In this document: positions 1 through 7,862 of the stretch, piece by piece
Layout of the letters: every line of letters begins with the position of its first letter
Position numbering within the stretch: the first letter of the stretch is position 1
Notes under the pieces: generated by a model
Told to the model about the DNA's origin: nothing
The model's database searches: none
The model's input: the letters and a program-made list of their open reading frames with translations, nothing else
Made by a program: the position numbers and the translations under genes
Assembly (NCBI GenBank): GCA_002335055.1
Contig: DDCH01000005.1
Location: forward strand, 26,177 to 90,176
Reading direction: 5' to 3'
Source: Sulfurimonas sp. UBA2011
GTDB taxonomy: Bacteria > Campylobacterota > Campylobacteria > Campylobacterales > Sulfurimonadaceae
Length of the DNA stretch: 64,000 bases

Positions 1-1
1 G

Positions 2-529
2 ACGATGAAAGAATTATCTGCTGGATACGAGACTATCGATTTAGAAAAGTTAGAGAGTTTTATACTTGAACGTGTGAAGAGATACTATAAGATAAACCCT
101 TCTATCATTGCAGCTGTTTTAGCTTCAGGTGAAAGAGACTTACTTGCATTAGGTCAAAAGATAGAAGCACTTAACAACCTCGTAAACTCAGAAGGTTTTT
201 CTGAAGTAAGTGCTACTTTTAACCGTGTTGCCAACATTGTAAAAGACTTAGACCTAAACGCAAGCTCAAGTGTAAATGCAGGACTCTTTGAAGAAGAAGC
301 TGAAAAGAGTCTTTTTGCGAGGTTTAGTGATGTAAGTAGTAAAAAGTATGACACATATGAAGAAGAGTTAGATGCTCTACTTGGACTTAAACCAGAACTA
401 GATAGTTTCTTTACAAATGTAATGGTAAATGTTGAAGATGAAAATATCAAAAACAACCGTAAGTCTTTAGTAGCAAGTGTTTATAAAAGTATCTTAAACA
501 TAGCAGACATCAAAGAAGTGAGTGTTTAA
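2..529 (+). CDS. glyS: Glycyl-tRNA synthetase beta subunit, C-terminal part (5' truncated by window edge)
   Basis: This is the end of the beta subunit of the bacterial alpha2beta2 glycyl-tRNA synthetase, which charges tRNA-Gly together with GlyQ. The frame is open from base 2, so the gene starts upstream of the window and the ATG at 5 is internal. The visible 175 or so residues are the helical C-terminal part that resembles an anticodon-binding domain. Its end has the family look: LLGLKPELDSFFTNVMVN, then a stretch ending in a VASVYKSILNIAD-like segment. It ends 5 bases before the sirtuin gene, so the two are probably co-transcribed. Identification rests on recognition of the C-terminal pattern, without an alignment. 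Confidence 0.9.
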   Translation, partial: TMKELSAGYETIDLEKLESFILERVKRYYKINPSIIAAVLASGERDLLALGQKIEALNNLVNSEGFSEVSATFNRVANIVKDLDLNASSSVNAGLFEEEAEKSLFARFSDVSSKKYDTYEEELDALLGLKPELDSFFTNVMVNVEDENIKNNRKSLVASVYKSILNIADIKEVSV

Positions 530-534
530 AAGTC

Positions 535-1248
535 ATGGCTAAGGTAGTTATACTCAGTGGTGCTGGAATAAGTGCAGAGTCAGGTATAAGTACATTTCGT
601 GATAGCGGTGGACTTTGGGAAGAGTATGATATCTCAGTTGTTTGTAACTATGACTCTCTAGAGAAAAATGAAGACATCACTATAGAGTTCTACGATAAAC
701 GCAGAGCTGAGATAGAAGATAAAGTTCCTAACTATGCGCACCGAGTCATCAAAGAGTTAAAAGAAAAATACCCAAATGACATAGCTGTTATCACTCAAAA
801 CGTAGATAACCTTTTTGAAAAAGCAGGGATGAGTCCAGAGGATGTTATCCATCTTCATGGATTTATGCCAACAGTTCGCTGTAGAGATGAAGAGTGTGCT
901 AAAGTTTATGACATCGGTTATAAAGCACTGAGTTCTTTTAATGATGGAAAGTGTCCAGAATGTGGCACTTCATTACGACCAAATATCGTCTTTTTTGGTG
1001 AAGCCGCTCCGATGTATGAGAGACTAAATGCAGAGATAAAAGAGTGTTCAGTTTTTGTAGTCATAGGAACAAGTGGTAATGTCATAGAAGTAAACTCAAT
1101 AGCTGCATTTTGTGACTATGCTATTTTAAATAACCTAGAAGCTAGCTCTGCAATAGCTGAGAGAGACTTTGATAAAGTCATCTACGATAAAGCGAGTAAT
1201 GCTATTGATATAATAGCCCAAGATATAGAATCTTTTTTAGAAGTCTAG
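535..1248 (+). CDS. cobB: Sir2-family NAD-dependent protein deacylase (sirtuin)
   Basis: A 237-residue sirtuin that removes acyl groups from lysine side chains with NAD+ and produces nicotinamide and O-acyl-ADP-ribose; it should be cytoplasmic. The NAD-binding motif GAGISAESGI lies at residues 9-18, TQNVD at 87-91 and the catalytic His in HLHGF at 108. A complete structural zinc site is present (Cys116, Cys121, Cys140, Cys143). Tyr53 and Arg56 in FYDKRR match the YxxR pair that marks class III sirtuins such as E. coli CobB, so desuccinylase activity is likely as well. It sits 5 bases after glyS and 4 bases before the FAD oxidoreductase, which suggests one operon. Confidence 0.93.
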   Translation: MAKVVILSGAGISAESGISTFRDSGGLWEEYDISVVCNYDSLEKNEDITIEFYDKRRAEIEDKVPNYAHRVIKELKEKYPNDIAVITQNVDNLFEKAGMSPEDVIHLHGFMPTVRCRDEECAKVYDIGYKALSSFNDGKCPECGTSLRPNIVFFGEAAPMYERLNAEIKECSVFVVIGTSGNVIEVNSIAAFCDYAILNNLEASSAIAERDFDKVIYDKASNAIDIIAQDIESFLEV

Positions 1249-1252
1249 TTAG

Positions 1253-2341
1253 ATGTATGATGTAGCAATAATCGGAGCAGGTATAAATGGCTGTGCTTGT
1301 GCTCACGAGTTAAGTAAGGCGGGTAAAAGAGTCGCTCTTTTTGACAAAGAAGGCATAGCTAGTGGTGGTAGTGGTGCTGCTGGTGCATTTATCTCTCCAA
1401 AGTTTAGCAAAGCAGGTGAGTTAAAAGAGATTTTACATACTGCATTTGTTTACTCTATGAGTTTTTACGAGAAAGAATTCCCCAAACTTCTAACAAAATC
1501 AAAACTACACCATATCGCTAAAGATGAAGCTGATGATGTAATACTCCACATTTATAAAGAGCATACAGACTTAGAACTCCTAGACACAGAGAGGCAAGAG
1601 AGAGAGAGTATCTCTATAAACGCAGGCATAGTAAATGCAAAACCTTTGTGTCTGGCAATGGCAAAAAGTGCTCAGTTCATACAAGAAGAGGTGCATACAC
1701 TAGAGTATGATGATGGAGTGTGGCTTATAAACGAAACATACACAACAAAAGAGGTCATCTTAGCTACTGGTGCATACAAACAGATACTTCCTGAGCCATA
1801 CATTCAACTACGAGGTATATGGGGTCACCGCATAGATATAGAGACCACAACTACAAATGCTCACTCTATCCATCAGTTTGTATCTATCTCGCCTAGTAAA
1901 GATGGTAAGTTAGCTATAGGTGCTACCCATAATGTACACTACCATCCTGACACATCTACAGAAGTATATAATGTAGAAGAGGGAAGGAAGGAGCTTTTAG
2001 AAAAAGCCTCAAGAAGTATAAAACTAGAGAATGTAAAAGTAGTAAAAGACTATACTGGTTTGCGATCTGGCTCTTTTGACTACATGCCACTTGTAGGTTC
2101 TTTAGTGCTTTCTCATGAGACACTACAAAACAAAAACATTCATTTTCAGACTAAAAAACCAAACTTTGATGAGTACACTTACTATCCCCAGCTTACTATG
2201 ATAAATGGAAGTGGAGGATATGGTTTTGTTTTAGCACCATACTTGGCTAAGATACTAACGGAGAATATACTCTTAGGTAAAGAGATACCAAAAGGTTTAC
2301 AACCCGCACGATTTTTTGCTCGATGGGCTAAAAAGTTATAG
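1253..2341 (+). CDS. FAD-dependent oxidoreductase, DAO family (MnmC C-terminal-domain-like)
   Basis: A 362-residue flavoprotein. The N-terminus carries the dinucleotide-binding motif VAIIGAGINGCACAHEL and a GGSGAAGAF segment typical of DAO-family enzymes. The C-terminus closes with a second FAD-contacting motif, INGSGGYGFVLAP. The segment YTGLRSGSFDYMPLVG resembles the equivalent part of the MnmC oxidase domain, which removes carboxymethyl from cmnm5(s2)U34 in tRNA. I see no methyltransferase domain, so if it has this role it is an oxidase-only form. The substrate cannot be read from the sequence, and glycine oxidase or another amine oxidase remains possible. It starts 4 bases after the sirtuin stop. 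Confidence 0.75.
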   Translation: MYDVAIIGAGINGCACAHELSKAGKRVALFDKEGIASGGSGAAGAFISPKFSKAGELKEILHTAFVYSMSFYEKEFPKLLTKSKLHHIAKDEADDVILHIYKEHTDLELLDTERQERESISINAGIVNAKPLCLAMAKSAQFIQEEVHTLEYDDGVWLINETYTTKEVILATGAYKQILPEPYIQLRGIWGHRIDIETTTTNAHSIHQFVSISPSKDGKLAIGATHNVHYHPDTSTEVYNVEEGRKELLEKASRSIKLENVKVVKDYTGLRSGSFDYMPLVGSLVLSHETLQNKNIHFQTKKPNFDEYTYYPQLTMINGSGGYGFVLAPYLAKILTENILLGKEIPKGLQPARFFARWAKKL

Positions 2342-2357
2342 TGGACGAATCTATACT

Positions 2358-2972
2358 TTAGGCTTCTTCATCAAAAAGTCTGTGGTATATTAATCCATAA
2401 CTAAGATAAATAGCGGGAATAGTCCAAATAAGTCCAATTCCTAAAGGAATAGCACTAATAAGCAGGATTAAACTTGATAGTAAAGCCAGGCCAAAAAATT
2501 TAAACCACTGTTCTGTGATTGTCTTACGAGAAAGTTCCATCGCTTCCCAAATCCCTATTTTTTTGTCTGCTACGAGAACTAATGTAAAGGAGTAAGTAAC
2601 TCCTAGATATATTCCTGGAATTACAAGAGCGATAAATCCTAAGATAGTAAAAAGTGTTACTAGTAGATAAGCACCGATTAACATAGGCATAGCTCCAAAA
2701 TGTGAAAATATCTCAGAGACTTTAATCTCTTTACCTCTTGCACGGTTTACTGCAAGAAGGACTAGGCCTACAGAGACAGGTAGAAGAATAATACTAACTA
2801 TCAGGTTTATAAGGTTGACTAACTCAGGCATACTTAAGAGGATAGCCATTGCAATTGCAAATGCAATGATAAAAAGTAGTCCTAATGCTAAGTTAAATGT
2901 CTTTTTCGCACCATTAGATAGTACAAATCCTTCTTTAATAATATCTATAATAGAGTATTTATAATCATTCAT
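2358..2972 (-). CDS. Multi-pass membrane protein of unknown function
   Basis: A 204-residue integral membrane protein with about five or six hydrophobic segments. They follow a short polar start (MNDYKYSIIDIIKEGF) that looks like an amphipathic helix. The central sequence FIALVIPGIYLGVTYSFTLV, followed by an ISRKT-like LSRKTITEQWFKFFG stretch, resembles DUF975/BPSS1780-type membrane proteins, where this region precedes the last pair of helices. I cannot assign a function. It has its own 60-base upstream gap and faces the upstream plus-strand genes tail to tail. Confidence 0.6.
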   Translation of the reverse strand: MNDYKYSIIDIIKEGFVLSNGAKKTFNLALGLLFIIAFAIAMAILLSMPELVNLINLIVSIILLPVSVGLVLLAVNRARGKEIKVSEIFSHFGAMPMLIGAYLLVTLFTILGFIALVIPGIYLGVTYSFTLVLVADKKIGIWEAMELSRKTITEQWFKFFGLALLSSLILLISAIPLGIGLIWTIPAIYLSYGLIYHRLFDEEA

Positions 2973-3040
2973 AGTGGTAATCCTTTTATTCTATTGTTAA
3001 ATAATATTATAGTTTATTTTTACTTTTAAAATCTTTAGAA

Positions 3041-3577
3041 TTAGCGAAAAGGTATTTTAGAGAGGATAACTTCTTGCATATTTACATACTGCCGGCAGTC
3101 TTGTGCACCTAATTTAATACATGCCTCTTTCCATTTACTAGAATGACCACTCTTCGTTTTACCCAGATGACCAAGTTTAAACATAAGTGCATGTGCATAC
3201 TCGTGTGCAATAACACTATCTATCATATAGTTCATACTTTCTTGCATCACTTTTTTATTGAGATATATTTTAATTTTTCCATTTTTATAAGAGGTTAGTC
3301 CATAGAGTTTTCCCTTGAACTTATCTGTTACTATGATAGGAATGTGTAGTTTGAGTCCATAGTTTTTTTGCATAAGATTTAAAACATCAAGCTCTTTATC
3401 TTTGATTCTTTTGAGGTAACTAGCTGGGATGTCATTGTTTTTAAATTGGTGTGATGAGTATATATTGTTAGAGAGGTATAGCAGGGCTACTACTACCAGA
3501 AGAATAAAGGAAAACTCTAGTTTCTTTTTAAATATATTTATGAAGCGTTTGGGAGATGTAAAGACCTTGATATACAT
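3041..3577 (-). CDS. Membrane-anchored SprT-like zinc metallopeptidase domain protein
   Basis: A 178-residue protein with one membrane helix (about residues 22-42) after a basic N-terminus, then a soluble domain. That domain has the zinc-peptidase motif HEYAH and, downstream, GHSSKWKEACIKLGAQDC, which resembles the third zinc ligand region of SprT-like proteases. SprT-like domains are related to the DNA-protein crosslink protease Spartan, but the membrane anchor here argues for a different, probably periplasmic or surface-facing, substrate. The chosen start overlaps the end of the DUF1294 gene by 50 bases. The next internal Met would remove the membrane helix, so I keep the long form. Confidence 0.7.
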   Translation of the reverse strand: MYIKVFTSPKRFINIFKKKLEFSFILLVVVALLYLSNNIYSSHQFKNNDIPASYLKRIKDKELDVLNLMQKNYGLKLHIPIIVTDKFKGKLYGLTSYKNGKIKIYLNKKVMQESMNYMIDSVIAHEYAHALMFKLGHLGKTKSGHSSKWKEACIKLGAQDCRQYVNMQEVILSKIPFR

Positions 3578-3872
3578 ACAAATATATAAGTAGCAATTGT
3601 AAAATGGCTACCGTAGAAAACTTTATGATAAAAGAAGGTTTCTTGATTTTATGCCTAAATATAAACATAGAAATAAGAGAACCAAAAGTTCCTCCAACAA
3701 AACTTGAAAGGAGTAGTTTTTTCTCAGACACACGAGATATATTTTGAGTGTTTTTTAAGGCTTGTAGTTTATCATAAGCATAAAGAGTGAAGGAAAAAGT
3801 ACTGACTAGAAAAAGGTATAGTTCAAAATAAGTAAGAGTAAAGTTTATATGTAACATTTTGATTATACGCAA
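3528..3872 (-). CDS. DUF1294 family small membrane protein
   Basis: A 114-residue protein with three predicted membrane helices. It carries the family signature YDKLQALK near residue 30, then a SEKKLLLSSFVGGTFGSLIS segment and an IFRHKIKKPSF segment before the last helix, as in DUF1294 proteins. Members are widespread and uncharacterised; some are fused to a cold-shock domain, which is absent here. The gene overlaps the exonuclease gene by 10 bases upstream and the SprT-like gene by 50 bases downstream, so it is probably part of one minus-strand operon. Confidence 0.75.
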   Translation of the reverse strand: MRIIKMLHINFTLTYFELYLFLVSTFSFTLYAYDKLQALKNTQNISRVSEKKLLLSSFVGGTFGSLISMFIFRHKIKKPSFIIKFSTVAILQLLLIYLYVYQGLYISQTLHKYI

Positions 3873-4393
3873 TGCTCAGTTGGCATACTATTTAAGATCT
3901 CTAAAGTCTTAGTGACATCATAGATAGCACTGTGGTACTGTTCATCATCAAAGTCGATATTATAATACTTACAAGCTTCAATGAGTTTAGGGTTTTTGAG
4001 ATTTCCTTTTTGATTGAGTGTTTTAACGATTTTTTTATTTTCTTTCATTGTACAGAAGTGATTGTCAAATGTTAGTAAGTCACCAATATGACGCAGTTCA
4101 AAAGAGATATTGTGTGCAACAAGTGTTGTGGTGTTTTTACAAAATTCTATAAAATCTTTATCATCTTCAAAATACTCTTCATAGTCTACATCTTTTCTTA
4201 ATCTCTTTAGTCTATCTGGAGATAGCTTATGAACGGCTAGCGCATAAGGATTTACTTCATAGTCTGAGAAGTAGTAACGGTGAAAGGTATCAAGAACTTC
4301 ATACTTATTCCCTACTTTTTTTACACGAAACGCAGCCACTTCAATGACATCATGTACATTTGATGAGTTCGTCTCAAAATCTAATATAATCAT
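3863..4393 (-). CDS. DnaQ-like 3'-5' exonuclease (DEDD superfamily)
   Basis: A 176-residue single-domain exonuclease that resembles the epsilon proofreading fold. Motif I is IILDFET at the N-terminus, motif II includes LVAHNISFELRHIG, and motif III is HSAIYDVTKTLEIL, an HxxxxD arrangement typical of the DEDDh class. All the expected acidic residues appear to be present, so activity is likely. Free-standing DnaQ-like enzymes of this size act in repair or RNA turnover. I see no partner domain, so the pathway is unknown. The start overlaps the stop of the EamA transporter in an ATGA arrangement, which indicates translational coupling. Confidence 0.8.
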   Translation of the reverse strand: MIILDFETNSSNVHDVIEVAAFRVKKVGNKYEVLDTFHRYYFSDYEVNPYALAVHKLSPDRLKRLRKDVDYEEYFEDDKDFIEFCKNTTTLVAHNISFELRHIGDLLTFDNHFCTMKENKKIVKTLNQKGNLKNPKLIEACKYYNIDFDDEQYHSAIYDVTKTLEILNSMPTEHCV

Positions 4394-5262
4394 TCTTCAT
4401 TCTTTATAGGTCGGGTAAGAATATATCCACCAATTAAAATAGGGATAAGTCCAAGTGCTTGTCTTATACTCGGTGACTCGTCCAAAAACAAAAATGCAAA
4501 GACTATAGTCATCAAAGGGACTAAACCCATCATAGCACTAACTTTGGTTATGGAAACTCTGTGAAGTGCTTCTATCCACATAATCTTAGAGACTACATAT
4601 ACGGCTATACCGATGATGAGAAGATAGGGAAGTGCTTCTTTAAACGCAGGGTATGATACTGCTGGTTCAAGGAAGTAGGCAAGTGTTGCGATAAAAGGAA
4701 GACCTACAACAGTTCTAAATGTTAGTATAGTTTCACTAGAACAAAACTGTCTTGCTCTTTTTTGGTAAAGGTTGGCAAAAGGAGCAATAGCTGCACCTGC
4801 AAGGATAAAAAGATCACCCTTATTTAGTGTCAACTCCTCTGGTATGAGTACGACAATAGCTCCAACTCCCATAACAATAGAACCTAGTAGATGAAGCCTG
4901 TCCATCTTTTCCTTGCCTAAAATATTAAAATAAAAGAAGGCAAAAAGTAGTTGTAAAAAGACTATAACAGCCATATTTCCAGCACTAGTATATCTAAGCC
5001 CAATAAACACTAAAGTAAAAAGGATAGTGATAAAAAAGCTTGTGAGTAGTAAGTCTTTATATGCAGTTCTGTTTTTTAACTCGCCAAATCGCTTGTGTTT
5101 AAACATAAGTATAAGAAAAAAGAAAAGGGCGATGATTAGTGAGTATGTGTAAGTATGAAGGGCACCTATATATGCCATAGACATTATAGAAAGTATTGGG
5201 AACCAACTCTCTATGACTGAAAGACCGAGCATAAGAAGCTCGCCTTCTCTCTCTTTAGTCAT
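4390..5262 (-). CDS. EamA/DMT-superfamily transporter
   Basis: A 290-residue membrane protein with about ten hydrophobic helices arranged as two repeats of five, the EamA drug/metabolite transporter plan. The second repeat contains SKIMWIEALHRVSITKVSAM followed by PLMTIVFAFLFLDE, a typical end of the EamA domain. The substrate cannot be inferred from sequence. It overlaps its upstream neighbour by one base (TAATG) and the exonuclease by four (ATGA), so translation of the three is coupled. Confidence 0.85.
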   Translation of the reverse strand: MTKEREGELLMLGLSVIESWFPILSIMSMAYIGALHTYTYSLIIALFFFLILMFKHKRFGELKNRTAYKDLLLTSFFITILFTLVFIGLRYTSAGNMAVIVFLQLLFAFFYFNILGKEKMDRLHLLGSIVMGVGAIVVLIPEELTLNKGDLFILAGAAIAPFANLYQKRARQFCSSETILTFRTVVGLPFIATLAYFLEPAVSYPAFKEALPYLLIIGIAVYVVSKIMWIEALHRVSITKVSAMMGLVPLMTIVFAFLFLDESPSIRQALGLIPILIGGYILTRPIKNEE

Positions 5263-6002
5263 TAGAGTCTAATCTTTACCACTTTATGTGGAGTCTCTAC
5301 AAATACTGCTTTAAAAGCATTTGCACGAATCTCTTTCATCTTTCCAGTTGCAAGAGGTGTTAAGAAGTATGCCACCTCAAGTGATTCATCTGCATCGTAG
5401 TTGTTATCATGTAAAAAGAGCACTTCTTTACCTAGTTTTTGTACTTGATTTGCTAAAGAACGAGCATAAGCGATGATGGCCTTATGATGTCTATCGTACT
5501 TATGACCCATACCAAGAAAAACAAACTTTCCATTGAGGCGAATGTTTGGAACATCTATGTAGTTTAGCTCTTTATCGTAGCGAGTAAGTTGTGTTGAACT
5601 TAGTTTATCAAGGTCAGCATCAAACTCTTCGATGATAGGAGTAGGAGCGATATTTGAACGGTTATAGGAGAATATATACTTAATTTCTACAAGTTTACCA
5701 GGGTATACTCTTTTAAGTCCTGCATTTACTATGTAAGACATAGGATCTTCGTTTAGGGGAACAAACTCATCGTATTTATCAAATCCATCTTCTTGTAAAA
5801 AAGGACTTAGCTTGTAGCCAACAGGACTAAGCTCAGGATTGTAAAGTATGATAGTACCACAAACAGTTTTACGCTTTTTTTTAAGCATATTTTCCAAATC
5901 CTCTGAAGTTATTGTATCCTCATCTGATTCGTTTAAGTAGATATAATGACCGTTGATGTAGTCCATATCAAAGTTAGTAGTAAATTTTCCAAATATTTGC
6001 AT
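5262..6002 (-). CDS. Conserved-looking protein of unknown function (246 aa)
   Basis: I do not recognise this 246-residue soluble protein. It has no signal peptide or membrane helix. The first 80 residues are acidic and polar, followed by a region rich in beta-strand-like stretches (KRVYPGKLVEIKYIFSYNRS). The C-terminal half (LNGKFVFLGMGHKYDRHHKA, then KEVLFLHDNNYDADESLEVA) looks like an alpha/beta fold with a possible His cluster at HKYDRHH. It is the first gene of the minus-strand operon that continues with the EamA transporter. A 45-base AT-rich gap separates it from the divergent hydrolase gene. Confidence 0.6.
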   Translation of the reverse strand: MQIFGKFTTNFDMDYINGHYIYLNESDEDTITSEDLENMLKKKRKTVCGTIILYNPELSPVGYKLSPFLQEDGFDKYDEFVPLNEDPMSYIVNAGLKRVYPGKLVEIKYIFSYNRSNIAPTPIIEEFDADLDKLSSTQLTRYDKELNYIDVPNIRLNGKFVFLGMGHKYDRHHKAIIAYARSLANQVQKLGKEVLFLHDNNYDADESLEVAYFLTPLATGKMKEIRANAFKAVFVETPHKVVKIRL

Positions 6003-6047
6003 TCTTTATCCTATAATAATTAATGGAAGTATACTATAATTTGTACT

Positions 6048-6830
6048 ATGATTTATATAGCATTTTTACTTTTTACTTTTTTAACTTTAGCCTTTGTTTT
6101 TTATCAATGGCAGTTTCATATGATTTTCACTCCTACATACAAAAGAGAAGAAAAACTTGGTGCACATTGTTCGCTTTTAAGTATGACTACTGATGATGGG
6201 ATAGAGCTTGAAGGAGCTCTATGTGAGCCTTCAAGTTCAAGTGCAACACTTTTGTATTTTAGTGGCCGTTCTCATGATGGTGTAGGTATTATGAACAAAT
6301 TGTCTCAGACTTATCCTCATACAAGAATCATCATCTTTAACTACCGTTCATACGGTAAAAGTGGCGGAAGGGTTAGTGAAAAAAACATACTGAGTGATGG
6401 ACTTAAAGTTGCAGGACTTGTAGAGAAAAACTATGGTCCATTTTATATGCTTGGTTACTCACTTGGTTCAAGTGTAGCCGCATATGTAGCTTCGCACCAC
6501 AAAGTAAAAGCGCTCTTTCTCATAGGTGCCTTTGACTCCATAGCATCACTTGCAAAGTCTAAGTTTGTAGATAGAGGAAAATTTCCACATATAAACCTTT
6601 CAAATATTTTTCGTTATAAGTTTAGAACTGGGGAACATATGCAAAGTGTGGATGCACCAACATATCTATTTGTTTCTAAAAAGGATGAAGTTACATATAT
6701 CCAAAATGCACGAGAGTTAAAAGAGAAGGTAAAGAACCTTAGATACTATTTAGAGGTAGAGGACTTGAACCATAAAGAGATTTTATGGGATGCACGAGTT
6801 GTAAAAAAAATAAATGAGGTGATATGTTAA
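6048..6830 (+). CDS. Alpha/beta hydrolase with N-terminal membrane anchor
   Basis: A 260-residue serine hydrolase. The first 22 or so residues form a hydrophobic helix, so the enzyme is probably anchored with the catalytic domain outside the inner membrane. The nucleophile elbow is GYSLGS, preceded by NYRSYGKSGG, which is usual in BEM46/FrsA-like hydrolases. An acidic residue in FVSKKDEVTY and the His of DLNHKEI complete a plausible catalytic triad. Substrate unknown. A TATAAT sequence lies at 6035-6040 but is very close to the ATG. The stop codon overlaps the presumed start of the VanZ-like gene. Confidence 0.82.
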   Translation: MIYIAFLLFTFLTLAFVFYQWQFHMIFTPTYKREEKLGAHCSLLSMTTDDGIELEGALCEPSSSSATLLYFSGRSHDGVGIMNKLSQTYPHTRIIIFNYRSYGKSGGRVSEKNILSDGLKVAGLVEKNYGPFYMLGYSLGSSVAAYVASHHKVKALFLIGAFDSIASLAKSKFVDRGKFPHINLSNIFRYKFRTGEHMQSVDAPTYLFVSKKDEVTYIQNARELKEKVKNLRYYLEVEDLNHKEILWDARVVKKINEVIC

Positions 6831-7178
6831 AGGTACTGTTTTTTTATATGTTTAGTGAGTATAGAGTACATAGCAACAACATCTATACATATTAGTGTTG
6901 TCGAGGGAATGTGGGATAAATCAAATCACTTTACAGCTTTTTTTACTCTTTATATTTTACTATCACTTAGTTATAATTCATTAGAGGCTTTAAAGAAGTT
7001 CTTGTATTTATTAGTTTTTGCAATACAGATAGAGATAGTTCAAGAGTTCATTGGGCGAAGTGATTTTTCAATGTTAGATATTGTAGCTGATATAGTAGGT
7101 ATTGTACTTGGAATTATTTTTTATTATTATTTTAAAAATACTTTAGAGAGATTAATAGCTAATTTTATTAAGATATAA
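6824..7178 (+). CDS. VanZ-like membrane protein, with apparent 1-base frameshift in a 7-T run
   Basis: A small VanZ-family protein with three or four hydrophobic helices, including the hallmark W-D-K-x-N-H-F segment (GMWDKSNHFTAFF). Family members have no settled role outside teicoplanin resistance. The open frame as read begins only at a GTG at 6855. The natural start is the ATG at 6824, which overlaps the TAA of the hydrolase. Reading from it gives MLKVLFF and then leaves frame in the run of seven T at 6839-6845. With six T the protein reads MLKVLFFICLVSIEYIATTS and runs on into the VanZ domain. This suggests an extra T, either real or an assembly error. The 3' end overlaps truA tail to tail by 27 bases. 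Confidence 0.75.
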
Positions 7179-7862
7179 ACCATTTGCGGGAGCTGGTTTA
7201 AGGCTTTTCTTTGAAGTGTTATTTAGTTTATCTTGTATATCAGCTGCGTTTAGTGTTAGAAGCGCTCCAACCATTAGACGGATTTGACTTCGTAAAAAAC
7301 CATTTGCTTTAAAGTTTAGAACAAGATAACCCTTATACTCATATGAATATGCCTTATATACTTCTCTTACACTGCTGTTTATATCACTTCCAGTTTTCAT
7401 AAATGAAGCAAAATCATGCTCACCAACAAAAAGTTTAATATTTTTTTTAATTGTGTCTATATCTAAGTCTTTTACAAAAGTAATATAGTCTGCTTCAAAT
7501 GGATTACTCTCACCTCTTTTAATGAGATATCTATATGTTCGAACTTTAGCAGAGTATCTGGCATGAAAGTCATCAGAAACTTCAGAGATATGTTTGACAT
7601 GGATACTTGAAGGTAACATATCGTTTAAAATCCTTTTGAGTTTTTGAATGTCATGCCAAAATTCTGGAAGGTCAAAGTGACAGACCTGTCCTAAAGCATG
7701 AACAGACTTGTCTGTTCTACCACTTGCAATAACTTTAGAGTGTATAGCAAGTTGTTTTAAAACTTTTTGTATCTGACCCATTATGGTGTTTGTGGTCTCT
7801 TTTTGTATTTGAGAGCCTAAATAGTGAGTTCCATTATAGGCAAGAGTAATTTTTACTCGCAT
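7152..7862 (-). CDS. truA: tRNA pseudouridine(38-40) synthase TruA
   Basis: A 236-residue pseudouridine synthase that isomerises U38, U39 and U40 in the anticodon arm of tRNAs. The catalytic Asp lies at residue 51 in the motif ASGRTDKSVHALGQ, exactly the TruA pattern, and the N-terminus (VKITLAYNGTHYLGSQ) and the R-S-Q-I-R-L-M-V-G segment near the C-terminus also match. Length is slightly short but normal for this group. The gene begins directly after the LptF/G-type permease gene (adjacent bases 7862/7863) and so belongs to the same minus-strand operon. Confidence 0.95.
   Translation of the reverse strand: MRVKITLAYNGTHYLGSQIQKETTNTIMGQIQKVLKQLAIHSKVIASGRTDKSVHALGQVCHFDLPEFWHDIQKLKRILNDMLPSSIHVKHISEVSDDFHARYSAKVRTYRYLIKRGESNPFEADYITFVKDLDIDTIKKNIKLFVGEHDFASFMKTGSDINSSVREVYKAYSYEYKGYLVLNFKANGFLRSQIRLMVGALLTLNAADIQDKLNNTSKKSLKPAPANGLYLNKISY

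Noticed and set aside
1253..2341. Naming the FAD oxidoreductase mnmC
   Set aside because: Only the oxidase-like half is present and the similarity is partial; related amine oxidases share the same motifs.
6031..6040. TATAAT close to the hydrolase start as its promoter
   Set aside because: It ends only seven bases before the ATG, which leaves no room for a ribosome site unless the transcript is leaderless.
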